A stretch of 64,000 nucleotides of DNA. Origin: Streptococcus sp. 29896. Lineage in GTDB: Bacteria; Bacillota; Bacilli; Lactobacillales; Streptococcaceae. The stretch is taken from positions 744,001-808,000 of the forward strand of contig NZ_CP118733.1 in the NCBI RefSeq assembly GCF_032594915.1, given 5' to 3'. Shown piece by piece: positions 9,401-18,177 of the stretch; position 1 is the first letter of the stretch; each line of letters begins with the position of its first letter. Under the pieces are notes generated by a model. That model was not told where the DNA came from. It searched no databases and was given only the letters and a program-made list of their open reading frames with translations. The translations under genes were made by a program, and so were the position numbers.

Positions 9401-9547
9401 TTGAAAAAATATCCAGGGACAATTCCAGTCATTGTCCATTATCAAGATCAAAATCGGACCCTTCAATTACAGGGAATCTATGTCCAAAAAACACCAGATT
9501 TAGAAGCAGAATTGGCTGACTATGTGATGAAAACGGTTTTTCGGTAA
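6437..9547 (+). CDS. dnaE: DNA polymerase III subunit alpha (DnaE type)
   Basis: 1036 residues. ATG at 6437 is chosen because AAGGAGG (6425-6431) lies 5 nt upstream; an in-frame ATG at 6422 would put that RBS inside the gene. The N-terminal PHP domain is degenerate (YSFMDS in place of a histidine cluster). The palm carries GMGRGSAVGS and the catalytic aspartates in MPDIDIDIPD; a thumb/fingers region, a tandem helix-hairpin-helix region and a C-terminal OB fold (RATILVEVLSVRV...) follow. In low-GC Gram-positives this polymerase works beside PolC, extending primers, and lacks proofreading. Alone upstream of pfkA; no terminator separates them, so readthrough is possible. Confidence 0.96.
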   Translation: MFAQLDTKTVYSFMDSMVTIEAYVEKAKELGYQSIGMMDKQNLYGAFHFLECCQKAGLQPLIGCEMEWRLEEEQDKLTILFLALSTKGYQQLMKLSTASMMGQEVLQLSDWHLEDLALIVPYFPGVERLDLGCDFYIGVSLDTPQKEFGRPLIPLHQVRYFSSQQIEALQVLHAIRDNLTLNQVEDLARNQSLVEARSIRQAFAQRFPSALENLDHLVKGLTYEIDASLKLPRFNRERPAVEELREKAEAGLRNKGLWLPDYQKRLVHELSVIHEMGFDDYFLIVWDLLRFGRSQGYYMGMGRGSAVGSLVAYALNITGIDPVRHHLLFERFLNSERYTMPDIDIDIPDIHRGDFIRYVRDRYGTMHAAQIVTFSTFGAKQAIRDVFKRFGTPEYELSALTKKISFRDNLASAYQGNASFRQLINSKLEYQKAFAIAQQIEGQPRQTSIHAAGLVMSDQDLTDTIPLKAGEDMLITQYDAHAVEANGLLKMDFLGLRNLTFVQKMAEKVADRYGKEIDIANIDLEDPATLALFAAGKTKGIFQFEQPGAISLLKRVKPNRFEEIVATTSLNRPGASDYSENFVKRKHGKEAVDLLDPSIAPILQPTYGIMLYQEQVMQIAQVYAGFSLGKADLLRRAMSKKNAKEMQAMEEAFVMGARSKGHDEEKAKDIFAMMAKFAGYGFNRSHAYAYSALAFQMAFFKTHYPDVFFDVMLNDSSSSYITDALQMDFKLAKPTLNTIPYHDKIANGQIHLGLKQIKGLAKDFSLWLMEARPFHSVEDFILRLPANYQKKDFLLPIIQLGLFDDLEPNRKKIVENLDNLFVFAEAFGSFFAEESYSWIESDDYPDSEKFEMEQALLGVGISPHPLVSIRKASSFKLDSLSDLLVGNRATILVEVLSVRVIRAKKSGQQMAFLQVSDTKDRLEVTIFPEAFQQFGHFLATGALLYISGKVQERDDKLQLVVEHIQPASLEKCWLQLANSSFDQQIARILKKYPGTIPVIVHYQDQNRTLQLQGIYVQKTPDLEAELADYVMKTVFR

Positions 9548-9580
9548 AAAATCGCAAAAAGTCAAGCAAGTTCGCTCTAA

Positions 9581-10639
<1,059 letters not shown>

Positions 10640-10702
10640 TCAGAGCACATCATTCGTTTCTAGGGTCATAAGACCAGTAAAATATAAAGGAGTTTTGTTA
10701 AG

Positions 10703-12208
10703 ATGAACAAACGTGTAAAAATTGTTGCAACCCTTGGTCCTGCGGTAGAAATCCGTGGCGGTAAAAAATTCGGTGACGATGGTTACTGGGGTGAAAAATT
10801 GGATGTTGAAGCATCAGCACAGAAAATTGCTGCCTTGATTACAGAAGGTGCTAACGTTTTCCGTTTCAACTTCTCACACGGTGATCACCAAGAGCAAGGT
10901 GACCGTATGGCAACTGTACGTCGTGCAGAAGAAATCGCTGGTAAAAAAGTTGGTTTCTTGTTGGATACAAAAGGTCCAGAAATCCGTACAGAATTGTTTG
11001 AAGACGATGCAAAAGAGTACGCTTACTCAACTGGTGACAAATTACGTGTTGCAACAAAACAAGGTATTAAATCAACAAAAGAAGTGATTGCTTTGAACGT
11101 TGCAGGTGGTTTGGATGTCTTTGACGATGTTGAAGTTGGTAAACAAATCCTTGTTGACGACGGTAAACTTGGCTTGACTGTTGTTGAAAAAGATGCTGTA
11201 AACCGTGAATTTGTTGTTTTGGTTGAAAACGATGGCGTTATCGCAAAACAAAAAGGTGTGAACATTCCTTACACTAAAATTCCTTTCCCAGCACTTGCAG
11301 ACCGTGATAATGCGGACATCCGCTTTGGTTTGGAGCAAGGTTTGAACTTCATCGCAATCTCATTTGTACGTACTGCAAAAGACGTTGAAGTTGTTCGTAA
11401 CATCTGTAAAGAAACTGGTAACGATCATGTTCAATTGTTTGCGAAAATCGAAAACCAACAAGGTATCGACAACATCGATGAAATCATCGAAGCAGCAGAT
11501 GGTATCATGATTGCTCGTGGAGACATGGGTATCGAAGTACCATTTGAAATGGTTCCAGTTTACCAAAAAATGATTATCACTAAAGTGAATGCAGCTGGTA
11601 AAGCAGTTATCACAGCAACAAACATGTTGGAAACAATGACTGAAAAACCACGTGCAACTCGTTCAGAAGTATCAGACGTATTCAACGCAGTTATCGACGG
11701 TACTGATGCAACAATGCTTTCAGGTGAGTCTGCAAACGGTAAATATCCAGTTGAATCAGTTCGTACAATGGCAACTATCGCTAAAAACGCACAGACTCTT
11801 CTTAATGAATATGGTCGTTTGAACTCTGATCACTTTAACCGTGCATCTAAAACAGAAGTTATTGCATCTGCAGTAAAAGATGCTTGTCATTCAATGAACA
11901 TCAAGTTGGTTGTAACAGTTACTGAAACTGGTTACTCAGCACGTGCTATTTCTAAATACCGTCCAGATTCAGACATCTTGGCAGTAACCTTCACTGAAAA
12001 AGTTCAAAAATCATTGATGTTGAACTGGGGTGTCATTCCAGTTGTGACTGAAAAACCTGAATCAACTGATGATATGTTTGAATTGGCTGAGCGCGTTGCT
12101 AAAGAGCAAGGCTTGGTTGAAGCTGGTGATGACATTATCATTGTAGCTGGTGTTCCAGTTGGTGTTGCTGGTTCAACAAACACAATGCGTGTTCGCACTG
12201 TAAAATAA
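10703..12208 (+). CDS. pyk: Pyruvate kinase
   Basis: 501 residues; AAAGGAG precedes ATG 10703. It transfers phosphate from phosphoenolpyruvate to ADP, giving pyruvate and ATP. The start KIVATLGPAVEIRGGKKFGD is the streptococcal form with an insertion compared with shorter bacterial pyruvate kinases. Catalytic elements include FRFNFSHGDH, the Lys in AISFVRTAKD-containing strand region, FAKIENQQG and IMIARGDMGIEVP. Codon use is strongly biased to abundant tRNAs, fitting high expression. Cotranscribed with pfkA and closed by a long terminator hairpin. Confidence 0.97.
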   Translation: MNKRVKIVATLGPAVEIRGGKKFGDDGYWGEKLDVEASAQKIAALITEGANVFRFNFSHGDHQEQGDRMATVRRAEEIAGKKVGFLLDTKGPEIRTELFEDDAKEYAYSTGDKLRVATKQGIKSTKEVIALNVAGGLDVFDDVEVGKQILVDDGKLGLTVVEKDAVNREFVVLVENDGVIAKQKGVNIPYTKIPFPALADRDNADIRFGLEQGLNFIAISFVRTAKDVEVVRNICKETGNDHVQLFAKIENQQGIDNIDEIIEAADGIMIARGDMGIEVPFEMVPVYQKMIITKVNAAGKAVITATNMLETMTEKPRATRSEVSDVFNAVIDGTDATMLSGESANGKYPVESVRTMATIAKNAQTLLNEYGRLNSDHFNRASKTEVIASAVKDACHSMNIKLVVTVTETGYSARAISKYRPDSDILAVTFTEKVQKSLMLNWGVIPVVTEKPESTDDMFELAERVAKEQGLVEAGDDIIIVAGVPVGVAGSTNTMRVRTVK

Positions 12209-12215
12209 TTTATAA

Positions 12216-12269
12216 GAAAAAAGCCTATTGTAGCAACGTTTCTGCGTTGTTCAATAGGTTTTCTTTTTT
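12216..12269 (+). terminator. Terminator of pfkA-pyk
   Basis: CCTATTG (12224-12230) pairs with CAATAGG (12252-12258) and an inner CAACG pairs with CGTTG; a T-rich tail follows. Confidence 0.9.
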
Positions 12270-12306
12270 GTTTTGGGGCAGTTTGAAGTAAAAAGAAAAG
12301 CCAAGA

Positions 12307-13422
12307 TCAGTTCTTGACTTTTGTGATGTAGTTGTCTGGTGTGTAGGCAGTTCTGTCGAAGTTTGTTTCTTTTCCAAGAATTTCCATCGCAATTTGCCAA
12401 CCGATATAAGGACCGTTGGTCAGGCCGGTTGAACCGAGTCCACTTGTTACCCAGAGATGGTTCTGATCAGCGACTTGTCCATAGAATGGCGAGTAGGTTG
12501 AAGTATAGGCGCGGGTACCGATGCGGGTGCGAGCGATTGGAAAATCTGCTAATTGGGGCATGAATTCCTGAGAGCGGTCACGCATGGCCTGGATTTTATC
12601 GGGATCTAGTTCGAGGTCATAGCCCATATCATCTTCATGGGTTGCACCAACGATGATACGTCCTTGAGAAAATGGCAAGATATCAATTTCACCATAAGGC
12701 ATGCAGACTGGCCAATTTTCAGTGTCAAAGTGTGTGTCCAATTCAAAGAGTTGTCCCTTTTGTGGGCGGACATCCACTTGGTAGCCAATTGGTCCCAATA
12801 AATCGGGTAACCATGCACCTGCAGTTAGGAGGATATGGTCGGCTGTCCATTCTTCTTGACCAACTAAGACAGTCTGTTCATCCTTCAAACCAACTTTTTG
12901 ACGGAAGATTTGCCCACCATTTTCAAGAAATTGTTGGTGGAGGATATCCAAGAGTTTACCACCATCCACTCGTCCACCGCCTTCTAGATGAAGACCAAAA
13001 AATTCATCCTTTAAAAGCGGGAGGTAGTCCAGAAGTTCCTCTTTTTCCAGTTGCTGAATCTGACCAATGACAGGAGCATCTTCACGTCTATCCAAGGCAA
13101 TTTTCTCGACCTTTTCAATCAAGTCCTTCCGACTCTTTAGGCCGATGGTTCCAGTCACCTGGAAGGGCAAGTCGTTGATGCCATCTGCTCTTAAATCTGC
13201 CATCAGTTGTCGATAAAAACCGGCCCCTGAGGAGGTCAGACGGTACCAGTCTTTGTTTTTCTTCTGGGCCATCCAGGGGCAGATAATGCCAGCTGCCGCC
13301 CTTGTTGCAGTACCGATGCCTTCATCAACTAAGCGAATGGACAGATCAGGGGATTTGGATAAGTAATAGGCTGCTGTGGAGCCAACAATGCCTCCACCGA
13401 TAATGATAATTTCTTTCTTCAT
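12307..13422 (-). CDS. FAD-dependent oxidoreductase (DAO family, D-amino-acid/glycine oxidase-like)
   Basis: 371 residues from ATG 13422. The N-terminus IIIIGGGIVGSTAAYYL is a Rossmann FAD-binding motif; the C-terminal VTSGLGSTGLTNGPYIG is the second FAD contact typical of the DAO fold. It should oxidise an amine or D-amino acid; substrate is unknown. The start is decided by the conserved MKKEIIIIGGG; more upstream in-frame ATGs exist but the -10 element TGATATAAT (13438-13430, minus strand) lies over them. That places the expected transcript start at or next to A13422, so the mRNA may be leaderless; no ribosome-binding site precedes the ATG. It is divergent from the SGNH hydrolase gene. Confidence 0.85.
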   Translation of the reverse strand: MKKEIIIIGGGIVGSTAAYYLSKSPDLSIRLVDEGIGTATRAAAGIICPWMAQKKNKDWYRLTSSGAGFYRQLMADLRADGINDLPFQVTGTIGLKSRKDLIEKVEKIALDRREDAPVIGQIQQLEKEELLDYLPLLKDEFFGLHLEGGGRVDGGKLLDILHQQFLENGGQIFRQKVGLKDEQTVLVGQEEWTADHILLTAGAWLPDLLGPIGYQVDVRPQKGQLFELDTHFDTENWPVCMPYGEIDILPFSQGRIIVGATHEDDMGYDLELDPDKIQAMRDRSQEFMPQLADFPIARTRIGTRAYTSTYSPFYGQVADQNHLWVTSGLGSTGLTNGPYIGWQIAMEILGKETNFDRTAYTPDNYITKVKN

Positions 13423-13429
13423 AATGTTC

Positions 13430-13438
13430 ATTATATCA
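13430..13438 (-). promoter_or_regulatory. Extended -10 element of the FAD oxidoreductase gene
   Basis: Minus strand TG-A-TATAAT, with the last T at 13430. Seven bases separate it from A13422, the first base of the start codon. Confidence 0.6.
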
Positions 13439-13498
13439 CAAATTCGCTTGGGTTTATTTATTTTTTTGTGCATGATACAATAGAAAAAAGGAGAAATT

Positions 13499-14116
13499 AT
13501 GTCTGATATTATGTATCCAGAGGTTCTGACAGTCGGGTCAGGATCCATTCGCATTGCGACAGTTGGCGATAGTTTGACCTATGGCTATGGTCTGGAGGAC
13601 CGCCTCAATCATGCCTACCCTTGTATTTTAGCTGAGAGGTTAGGGCATGCCTATCAAGTGGCGAATTTTGGTCTTAGCGGCCGTTCCTTGCAATCAACGG
13701 CTGACTATCCTTATTTCCAAGAAAAAAATGCCCAATTATCCCTAGACTATCAACCAGATCTGGTCTTGATAATGATTGGTAGCAATGATAGCCGAGCACC
13801 TTATTGGAATCAGGAGCGATTTGAACAGGAATACCGTCAAATGATTGAAACCTACCTGAACTTGGATAGCCAACCGGATGTCATTGTCATGGTGCCGCCC
13901 TATGTTCCGACCAGTCGTTTCGGTTTGAACAACGAGATTATCAAGACTGTCCTACAAGAGATGATTCCCCGTTTGGCTGAAGAATATGGTCTGGAATGGA
14001 TCAACTTTTATCCCTTGACAGAAGGACATGTTGAATATTATAGTGACGGCCTGCATTTGACCCCACTTGGCAATCAATTGTTGGCTGATGAAGTCTATCG
14101 GAAAATCACTTCCTAA
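13499..14116 (+). CDS. SGNH/GDSL-family hydrolase
   Basis: 205 residues; AAAGGAG sits 5-10 nt before ATG 13499. Block I is IATVGDSLTYGYG (nucleophile Ser), block III is MIGSNDSR (Gly-x-Asn-Asp oxyanion residues), and block V is DGLHLTPLGNQLLA (Asp and His). No signal peptide, so the enzyme is cytosolic. Family members are esterases, lipases or sugar deacetylases; the substrate cannot be read here. It starts 76 nt from the divergent FAD oxidoreductase and is followed by the signal-peptidase-like gene after 66 nt. Confidence 0.88.
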   Translation: MSDIMYPEVLTVGSGSIRIATVGDSLTYGYGLEDRLNHAYPCILAERLGHAYQVANFGLSGRSLQSTADYPYFQEKNAQLSLDYQPDLVLIMIGSNDSRAPYWNQERFEQEYRQMIETYLNLDSQPDVIVMVPPYVPTSRFGLNNEIIKTVLQEMIPRLAEEYGLEWINFYPLTEGHVEYYSDGLHLTPLGNQLLADEVYRKITS

Positions 14117-14182
14117 GCCATGCAGAAAGTTTCGTTTTGTGGCTGAAATATGCTATACTAGTAAGCAGTATAAGGAGATTTT

Positions 14183-14728
14183 ATGGTAAAAAGAGATTTA
14201 ATCAAGAATGTGATTTTACTGGCTTCTCTTTTGTTTGGTTTACTGGCTGTTCGTTTTTATTTCTTTGAGCCTGTGACCATTCAATCATCGATGGCCAACG
14301 CGTATTTGAAAGAAAAAGATTTGATTGTCGCTGTCAAAGGCACCGATCTGAGCTATGGAGACTTTGTCCTTTACAAGGTTGACAATAAAGAATATGTCGG
14401 GCGACTCATTGCCAAAGAAAATGATACCGTGACTTACATGGATGATGTCTTTTACCGCAATGAAGCAGTCGTAGAAGAGGCTTACCTTTCTGGCAGCCAT
14501 TTCCAAGAATACTATACACAAGATTTTTCAATCGCAACCCTGACCAATGGGGAGTACCAAGCTATTCCTGCCAAGTACTATCTCATTCTCAATGATGACA
14601 GAACCAACCTTGAGGATAGCCGAACATTTGGTTTGATTGCACAAGACCAGGTTGTGGGGCGGCTGACCTTCCGTCTCAGTCCCTTATCTGAATTTGGTTT
14701 TATCGATACTGGAATTGTCCAACAATAA
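14183..14728 (+). CDS. Signal peptidase I family protein, atypical active site
   Basis: 181 residues. One N-terminal transmembrane helix (residues about 9-28) leads to an extracytoplasmic S26-type domain. The nucleophile region reads TIQSSMANAYL (Ser36-Met37; usually PSGSMxPT), and the box E equivalent reads LNDDRTNLEDSRTFG (usually GDNRxxSxDSR). Where canonical enzymes have KRVIGxPGD, this protein has GRLIAKEND (Gly73-Arg74), so the general-base lysine appears to be missing. The length and genomic place between pyk and glmS are conserved in streptococci as far as I recall. Possible roles are a non-catalytic accessory factor like pilin-island SipA, or an enzyme with a relocated base. A canonical LepB should exist elsewhere in the genome. 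Confidence 0.8.
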   Translation: MVKRDLIKNVILLASLLFGLLAVRFYFFEPVTIQSSMANAYLKEKDLIVAVKGTDLSYGDFVLYKVDNKEYVGRLIAKENDTVTYMDDVFYRNEAVVEEAYLSGSHFQEYYTQDFSIATLTNGEYQAIPAKYYLILNDDRTNLEDSRTFGLIAQDQVVGRLTFRLSPLSEFGFIDTGIVQQ

Positions 14729-14751
14729 TACCGAGCAATCGGTATTTTTTT
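14727..14751 (+). terminator. Terminator after signal-peptidase-like gene
   Basis: AATACCGA pairs perfectly with TCGGTATT around GCAA, followed by T residues; the stem begins within the stop codon. Confidence 0.9.
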
Positions 14752-14769
14752 GTTGAAAAAACATCCGAA

Positions 14770-14785
14770 GTTGACTAGACCAATT
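14770..14785. promoter_or_regulatory. NagR/DasR-type operator 1 (upstream of glmS)
   Basis: GTTGACTAGACCAATT, whose complement reads AATTGGTCTAGTCAAC. This resembles the dre/NagR consensus built around TGGTCTAGACCA, recognised by GntR/HutC-family amino-sugar regulators. It lies 6 bp upstream of the glmS -35 box. Confidence 0.65.
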
Positions 14786-14791
14786 TTTTGA

Positions 14792-14820
14792 TTGACAGAT
14801 GATAAATGTTTGTATATACT
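14792..14820 (+). promoter_or_regulatory. glmS promoter
   Basis: TTGACA (14792-14797), 17-bp spacer, TATACT (14815-14820). A near-consensus sigma-A promoter located between two operator-like sites. Confidence 0.8.
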
Positions 14821-14847
14821 ATGTTTATCGCTCTTTTAGAAGATAGA

Positions 14848-14863
14848 GTTGACTATACCAATT
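14848..14863. promoter_or_regulatory. NagR/DasR-type operator 2 (glmS leader)
   Basis: GTTGACTATACCAATT, identical to operator 1 except at one position (T for G), 78 bp downstream of it and about 20-25 nt after the predicted transcription start. Confidence 0.65.
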
Positions 14864-14915
14864 TTAAGAAAAATTTAAGAAAGTTCAATTTCTCTGGAAA
14901 TTGAAGGTGAACTGT

Positions 14916-16730
14916 ATGTGTGGAATCGTTGGTGTTGTTGGAAATGCAAATGCAACTGATATTTTGATTCAAGGACTTGAAAAATTAGAATACCGTGGCT
15001 ATGATTCAGCAGGTATTTTCGTAACCGGTGGCGACCAGTCCCACTTGGTTAAGGCTGTTGGACGCATTGCAGAGCTGTCTGCAAAAGTGGGAGATACGAC
15101 CGAGGGTACAACAGGAATTGGTCATACTCGCTGGGCAACTCACGGCAAACCAACTGAGGATAATGCTCACCCACATACCTCACAAACAGGTCGTTTCGTC
15201 CTTGTTCACAACGGCGTGATTGAAAACTACCTTGATATGAAAAATGACTACTTGGCTGGTCATGATTTCAAGGGTCAAACAGATACGGAAATCGCTGTAC
15301 ACTTGATCGGCAAATTTGTTGAAGAAGACGGCTTGTCTGTATTGGAAGCCTTCAAAAAAGCTCTTCATATCATCCAAGGTTCCTATGCCTTTGCCTTGAT
15401 TGATGCCGAAAATCCTGATACGATTTACGTTGCCAAAAACAAATCTCCACTTTTGATTGGTTTGGGAGATGGTTACAACATGGTCTGCTCAGACGCTATG
15501 GCGATGATTCGTGAAACCAGCGAATACATGGAAATCCACGACAAAGAATTGGTTATCGTGACCAAAGATAGCGTTCAAGTGACAGACTATGAGGGCAATG
15601 CCATTGAACGCGGTAGCTATACGGCTGAGCTTGACTTGTCAGATATCGGTAAGGGAACTTATCCATTCTACATGCTCAAGGAGATCGACGAGCAACCAAC
15701 CGTTATGCGTAAATTGATTTCAACCTATGCAGATACAGACGGTAAGATGACGGTTGATTCTGCGATTGTGAAAGCCGTTCAGGATGCTGACCGTATTTAC
15801 ATCTTGGCGGCAGGGACTTCTTACAATGCAGGATTTGCCTCTAAGAACATGATTGAAGCCTTGACAGATACCCCTGTTGAATTGGGTGTGGCGTCTGAGT
15901 GGGCCTACCACTTACCAATTCTCAGCAAGAAACCACTCTTTATCCTCTTGACCCAGTCAGGTGAAACAGCTGATAGCCGTCAGGTATTGGTGCGTGCTAA
16001 CGAGTTAGGCATTCCAAGTTTGACTATTACAAACGTTCCTGGTTCAACCCTTTCACGTGAAGCGACTTATACTATGTTGCTCCATGCTGGTCCTGAGATT
16101 GCCGTTGCCTCAACCAAGGCTTACACAGCACAAGTAGCGGCTCTTGCCTTCTTGTCTAAGGCAGTTGGTGAAGCGAATGGCAAGCAAGAGGCAATCGACT
16201 TTGATTTGGTACATGAATTGTCAATTGTTGCCCAGTCTATCGAAGCGACTCTTTCTGAGAAAGACTTGATTGCTGAAAAGGTTGAAAAACTCTTGGCAAC
16301 GACTCGCAATGCTTTCTATATCGGCCGTGGCAATGACTACTACGTGACGCTTGAAGCGGCTCTTAAGTTGAAAGAAATCTCTTATATTCAGACAGAAGGC
16401 TTTGCGGCTGGAGAATTGAAACACGGAACCATCTCCTTGATTGAAGACGGTACTCCAGTGATTGCTCTGCTTTCTGCCAATGAAAAAGTAGCAGCTCACA
16501 CCCGCGGAAACGTTGCAGAGGTTGTTTCTCGTGGCGCTAATACCTTGATTGTGGTGGAAGAGGGCTTGGACCGTGAAGGCGACGATATTGTGGTCAACAA
16601 GGTGCACCCATTCTTGTCACCTATCTCCATGGTTATCCCAACACAGTTGATTGCCTACTATGCTTCCTTCCAACGTGGTTTGGATGTCGATAAGCCTCGT
16701 AACTTGGCAAAAGCGGTTACGGTTGAATAA
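14916..16730 (+). CDS. glmS: Glutamine-fructose-6-phosphate aminotransferase (isomerizing)
   Basis: 604 residues. ATG 14916 is chosen over an in-frame TTG at 14901 because the protein must begin Met-Cys-Gly so that Cys becomes the N-terminal nucleophile after Met removal; AAGGTG at 14904-14909 serves as RBS. The enzyme makes glucosamine-6-phosphate from fructose-6-phosphate and glutamine, the entry step to UDP-GlcNAc and peptidoglycan. Domains: glutaminase (residues 1 to about 225, with YRGYDSAG and GHTRWATHG), then two SIS isomerase domains (AAGTSYNAG, SQSGETADS, ELKHGTISLIE) ending in the conserved DKPRNLAKAVTVE. No glmS ribozyme-like leader is seen; two NagR-type sites instead suggest repression modulated by amino sugars. 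Confidence 0.97.
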   Translation: MCGIVGVVGNANATDILIQGLEKLEYRGYDSAGIFVTGGDQSHLVKAVGRIAELSAKVGDTTEGTTGIGHTRWATHGKPTEDNAHPHTSQTGRFVLVHNGVIENYLDMKNDYLAGHDFKGQTDTEIAVHLIGKFVEEDGLSVLEAFKKALHIIQGSYAFALIDAENPDTIYVAKNKSPLLIGLGDGYNMVCSDAMAMIRETSEYMEIHDKELVIVTKDSVQVTDYEGNAIERGSYTAELDLSDIGKGTYPFYMLKEIDEQPTVMRKLISTYADTDGKMTVDSAIVKAVQDADRIYILAAGTSYNAGFASKNMIEALTDTPVELGVASEWAYHLPILSKKPLFILLTQSGETADSRQVLVRANELGIPSLTITNVPGSTLSREATYTMLLHAGPEIAVASTKAYTAQVAALAFLSKAVGEANGKQEAIDFDLVHELSIVAQSIEATLSEKDLIAEKVEKLLATTRNAFYIGRGNDYYVTLEAALKLKEISYIQTEGFAAGELKHGTISLIEDGTPVIALLSANEKVAAHTRGNVAEVVSRGANTLIVVEEGLDREGDDIVVNKVHPFLSPISMVIPTQLIAYYASFQRGLDVDKPRNLAKAVTVE

Positions 16731-16735
16731 AAATG

Positions 16736-16765
16736 AAAGGATTTGGGGCAACCCAGTCCTTTTTT
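16736..16765 (+). terminator. glmS terminator
   Basis: AAAGGA and TGGG pair with CCCA and TCCTTT around GCAA, followed by T residues. Confidence 0.85.
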
Positions 16766-16875
16766 CGTGAAAATTGCAAAAAAATGCTGAAATTTATTAA
16801 AAATTCTGAATAATTCTTTGTTTTCTAAGAGGAATTTTGATATACTAGTATCTAACTATCACAAGAGGAGGGACT

Positions 16876-17517
16876 ATGTCTTACATTTTTGAAATTTTAC
16901 CTAGCCTGTTAGATGGGGCTTTGGTATCCTTACAAGTGTTTGTATTTGTCTTGGTCTTGTCTCTTCCCTTGGGAGCTGTCTTGGCCTTCCTGATGCAAAT
17001 GAAGTTTGCTCCCTTACGCTGGTTCTTGCAGTTCTATGTGTTGATTATGCGAGGCACTCCCTTGCTCTTGCAATTGATTTTTATCTATTATGTCTTGCCA
17101 AGTGTTGGAGTGACCTTTGATCGGATGCCATCGGTCATCATTGCTTTTACTTTGAATTACGCAGCTTATTTCTCTGAGATTTTTAGAGGAGGAATTGAAG
17201 CCATTCCTGCGGGTCAATATGAAGCTGCAAAAGTCTTGAAGTTTACACCATTTCAGACCATTCGTTTTATCGTCTTACCACAGGTTGTCAAAATCGTTCT
17301 TCCGAGCGTGTTTAATGAAGTGATCACCTTGGTAAAAGATACTTCTCTGGTCTATGCCTTGGGCGTAAGTGACCTCTTGTTGGCTAGTCGAACGGCTGCC
17401 AACCGTGATGCCAGCTTGGCGCCAATGTTTATCGCAGGTGCTATCTACCTGCTTATGATTGGGGCTGTAACTCTAGCTTCGAAACAAATTGAAAAGAAAT
17501 TTGACTACTACAAATAG
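16876..17517 (+). CDS. Polar amino-acid ABC transporter permease
   Basis: 213 residues with five hydrophobic segments. It belongs to the HisM/GlnP family. The cytoplasmic EAA loop is visible as YEAAKVLKFTPFQTIRFIVLP. RGTPLLLQ after the second helix and FRGGIEAIPAGQ before the EAA loop are family hallmarks. It imports an amino acid together with the ATPase and binding protein encoded directly downstream; a single permease gene means it works as a homodimer. An extended -10 element TGATATACT lies about 25 nt upstream of the RBS GAGGAGGG. Confidence 0.9.
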   Translation: MSYIFEILPSLLDGALVSLQVFVFVLVLSLPLGAVLAFLMQMKFAPLRWFLQFYVLIMRGTPLLLQLIFIYYVLPSVGVTFDRMPSVIIAFTLNYAAYFSEIFRGGIEAIPAGQYEAAKVLKFTPFQTIRFIVLPQVVKIVLPSVFNEVITLVKDTSLVYALGVSDLLLASRTAANRDASLAPMFIAGAIYLLMIGAVTLASKQIEKKFDYYK

Positions 17518-17528
17518 GAGGAGAAGAG

Positions 17529-18161
17529 ATGTTAGAACTTCGCAATCTTTCGAAACGCTTTGATAACAAACAAATTTTCTCCAACTATGATTTGGTGATT
17601 CCAGAAGGAAAGATTATCGCTATTGTTGGTCAGTCTGGAGGAGGGAAAACAACGCTTCTCCGTATGCTTGCTGGCTTGGAATCAATCGATGAGGGGACTC
17701 TTATCTACAATGGTCAGGAACTGCCTGTTGAGGAGTTGGGAAAACGACATCTGCTGGGCTTTGTCTTTCAGGACTTCCAGCTTTTCCCTCACTTGTCTGT
17801 TTTGGAAAATTTGGTCCTATCTCCTGTGAAAACGCAGGATATGCCGCGTCAAGAGGCGGAAGACAAGGCCCGGAAACTACTTGAGAAGCTGGGTTTGGCC
17901 CAGCATGCAGACGCCTATCCATTTTCTCTCTCCGGTGGTCAAAAGCAACGTGTGGCGCTAGCGCGTGCCATGATAATTGATCCAGAAATCATTGGCTATG
18001 ATGAGCCGACTTCGGCTTTGGACCCTGAGTTGAGGAGAGAAGTGGAGAATCTTATCTTGCAGAACCGTGAGACGGGTGTTACTCAGATCGTAGTGACCCA
18101 TGATATGCAGTTTGCGGAAAATATTGCGGATGAGATTATCAAGATTGAACCCAAACACTAG
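17529..18161 (+). CDS. Amino-acid ABC transporter ATP-binding protein
   Basis: 210 residues. Walker A GQSGGGKTTLLRML, Q-loop FVFQDFQLFPH, signature LSGGQKQRVALARAM, Walker B IIGYDEPTSALDP and H-loop VTHDMQFA are intact. It is shorter than typical GlnQ proteins (about 240-250 residues) because the C-terminal extension is trimmed. Starts 11 nt after the permease with GGAGGAG, so the two are in one operon. Confidence 0.92.
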   Translation: MLELRNLSKRFDNKQIFSNYDLVIPEGKIIAIVGQSGGGKTTLLRMLAGLESIDEGTLIYNGQELPVEELGKRHLLGFVFQDFQLFPHLSVLENLVLSPVKTQDMPRQEAEDKARKLLEKLGLAQHADAYPFSLSGGQKQRVALARAMIIDPEIIGYDEPTSALDPELRREVENLILQNRETGVTQIVVTHDMQFAENIADEIIKIEPKH

Positions 18162-18177
18162 AATAGGATAATCGACT

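Noticed and set aside
13423..13554. Longer N-terminus of the FAD oxidoreductase
   Set aside because: It would overlap the divergent hydrolase gene and its promoter, and the Rossmann motif begins right after Met at 13422.
14752..14915. glmS ribozyme in the glmS leader
   Set aside because: The leader is short and AT-rich and does not show the conserved double-pseudoknot core; operator-like sites explain regulation better.
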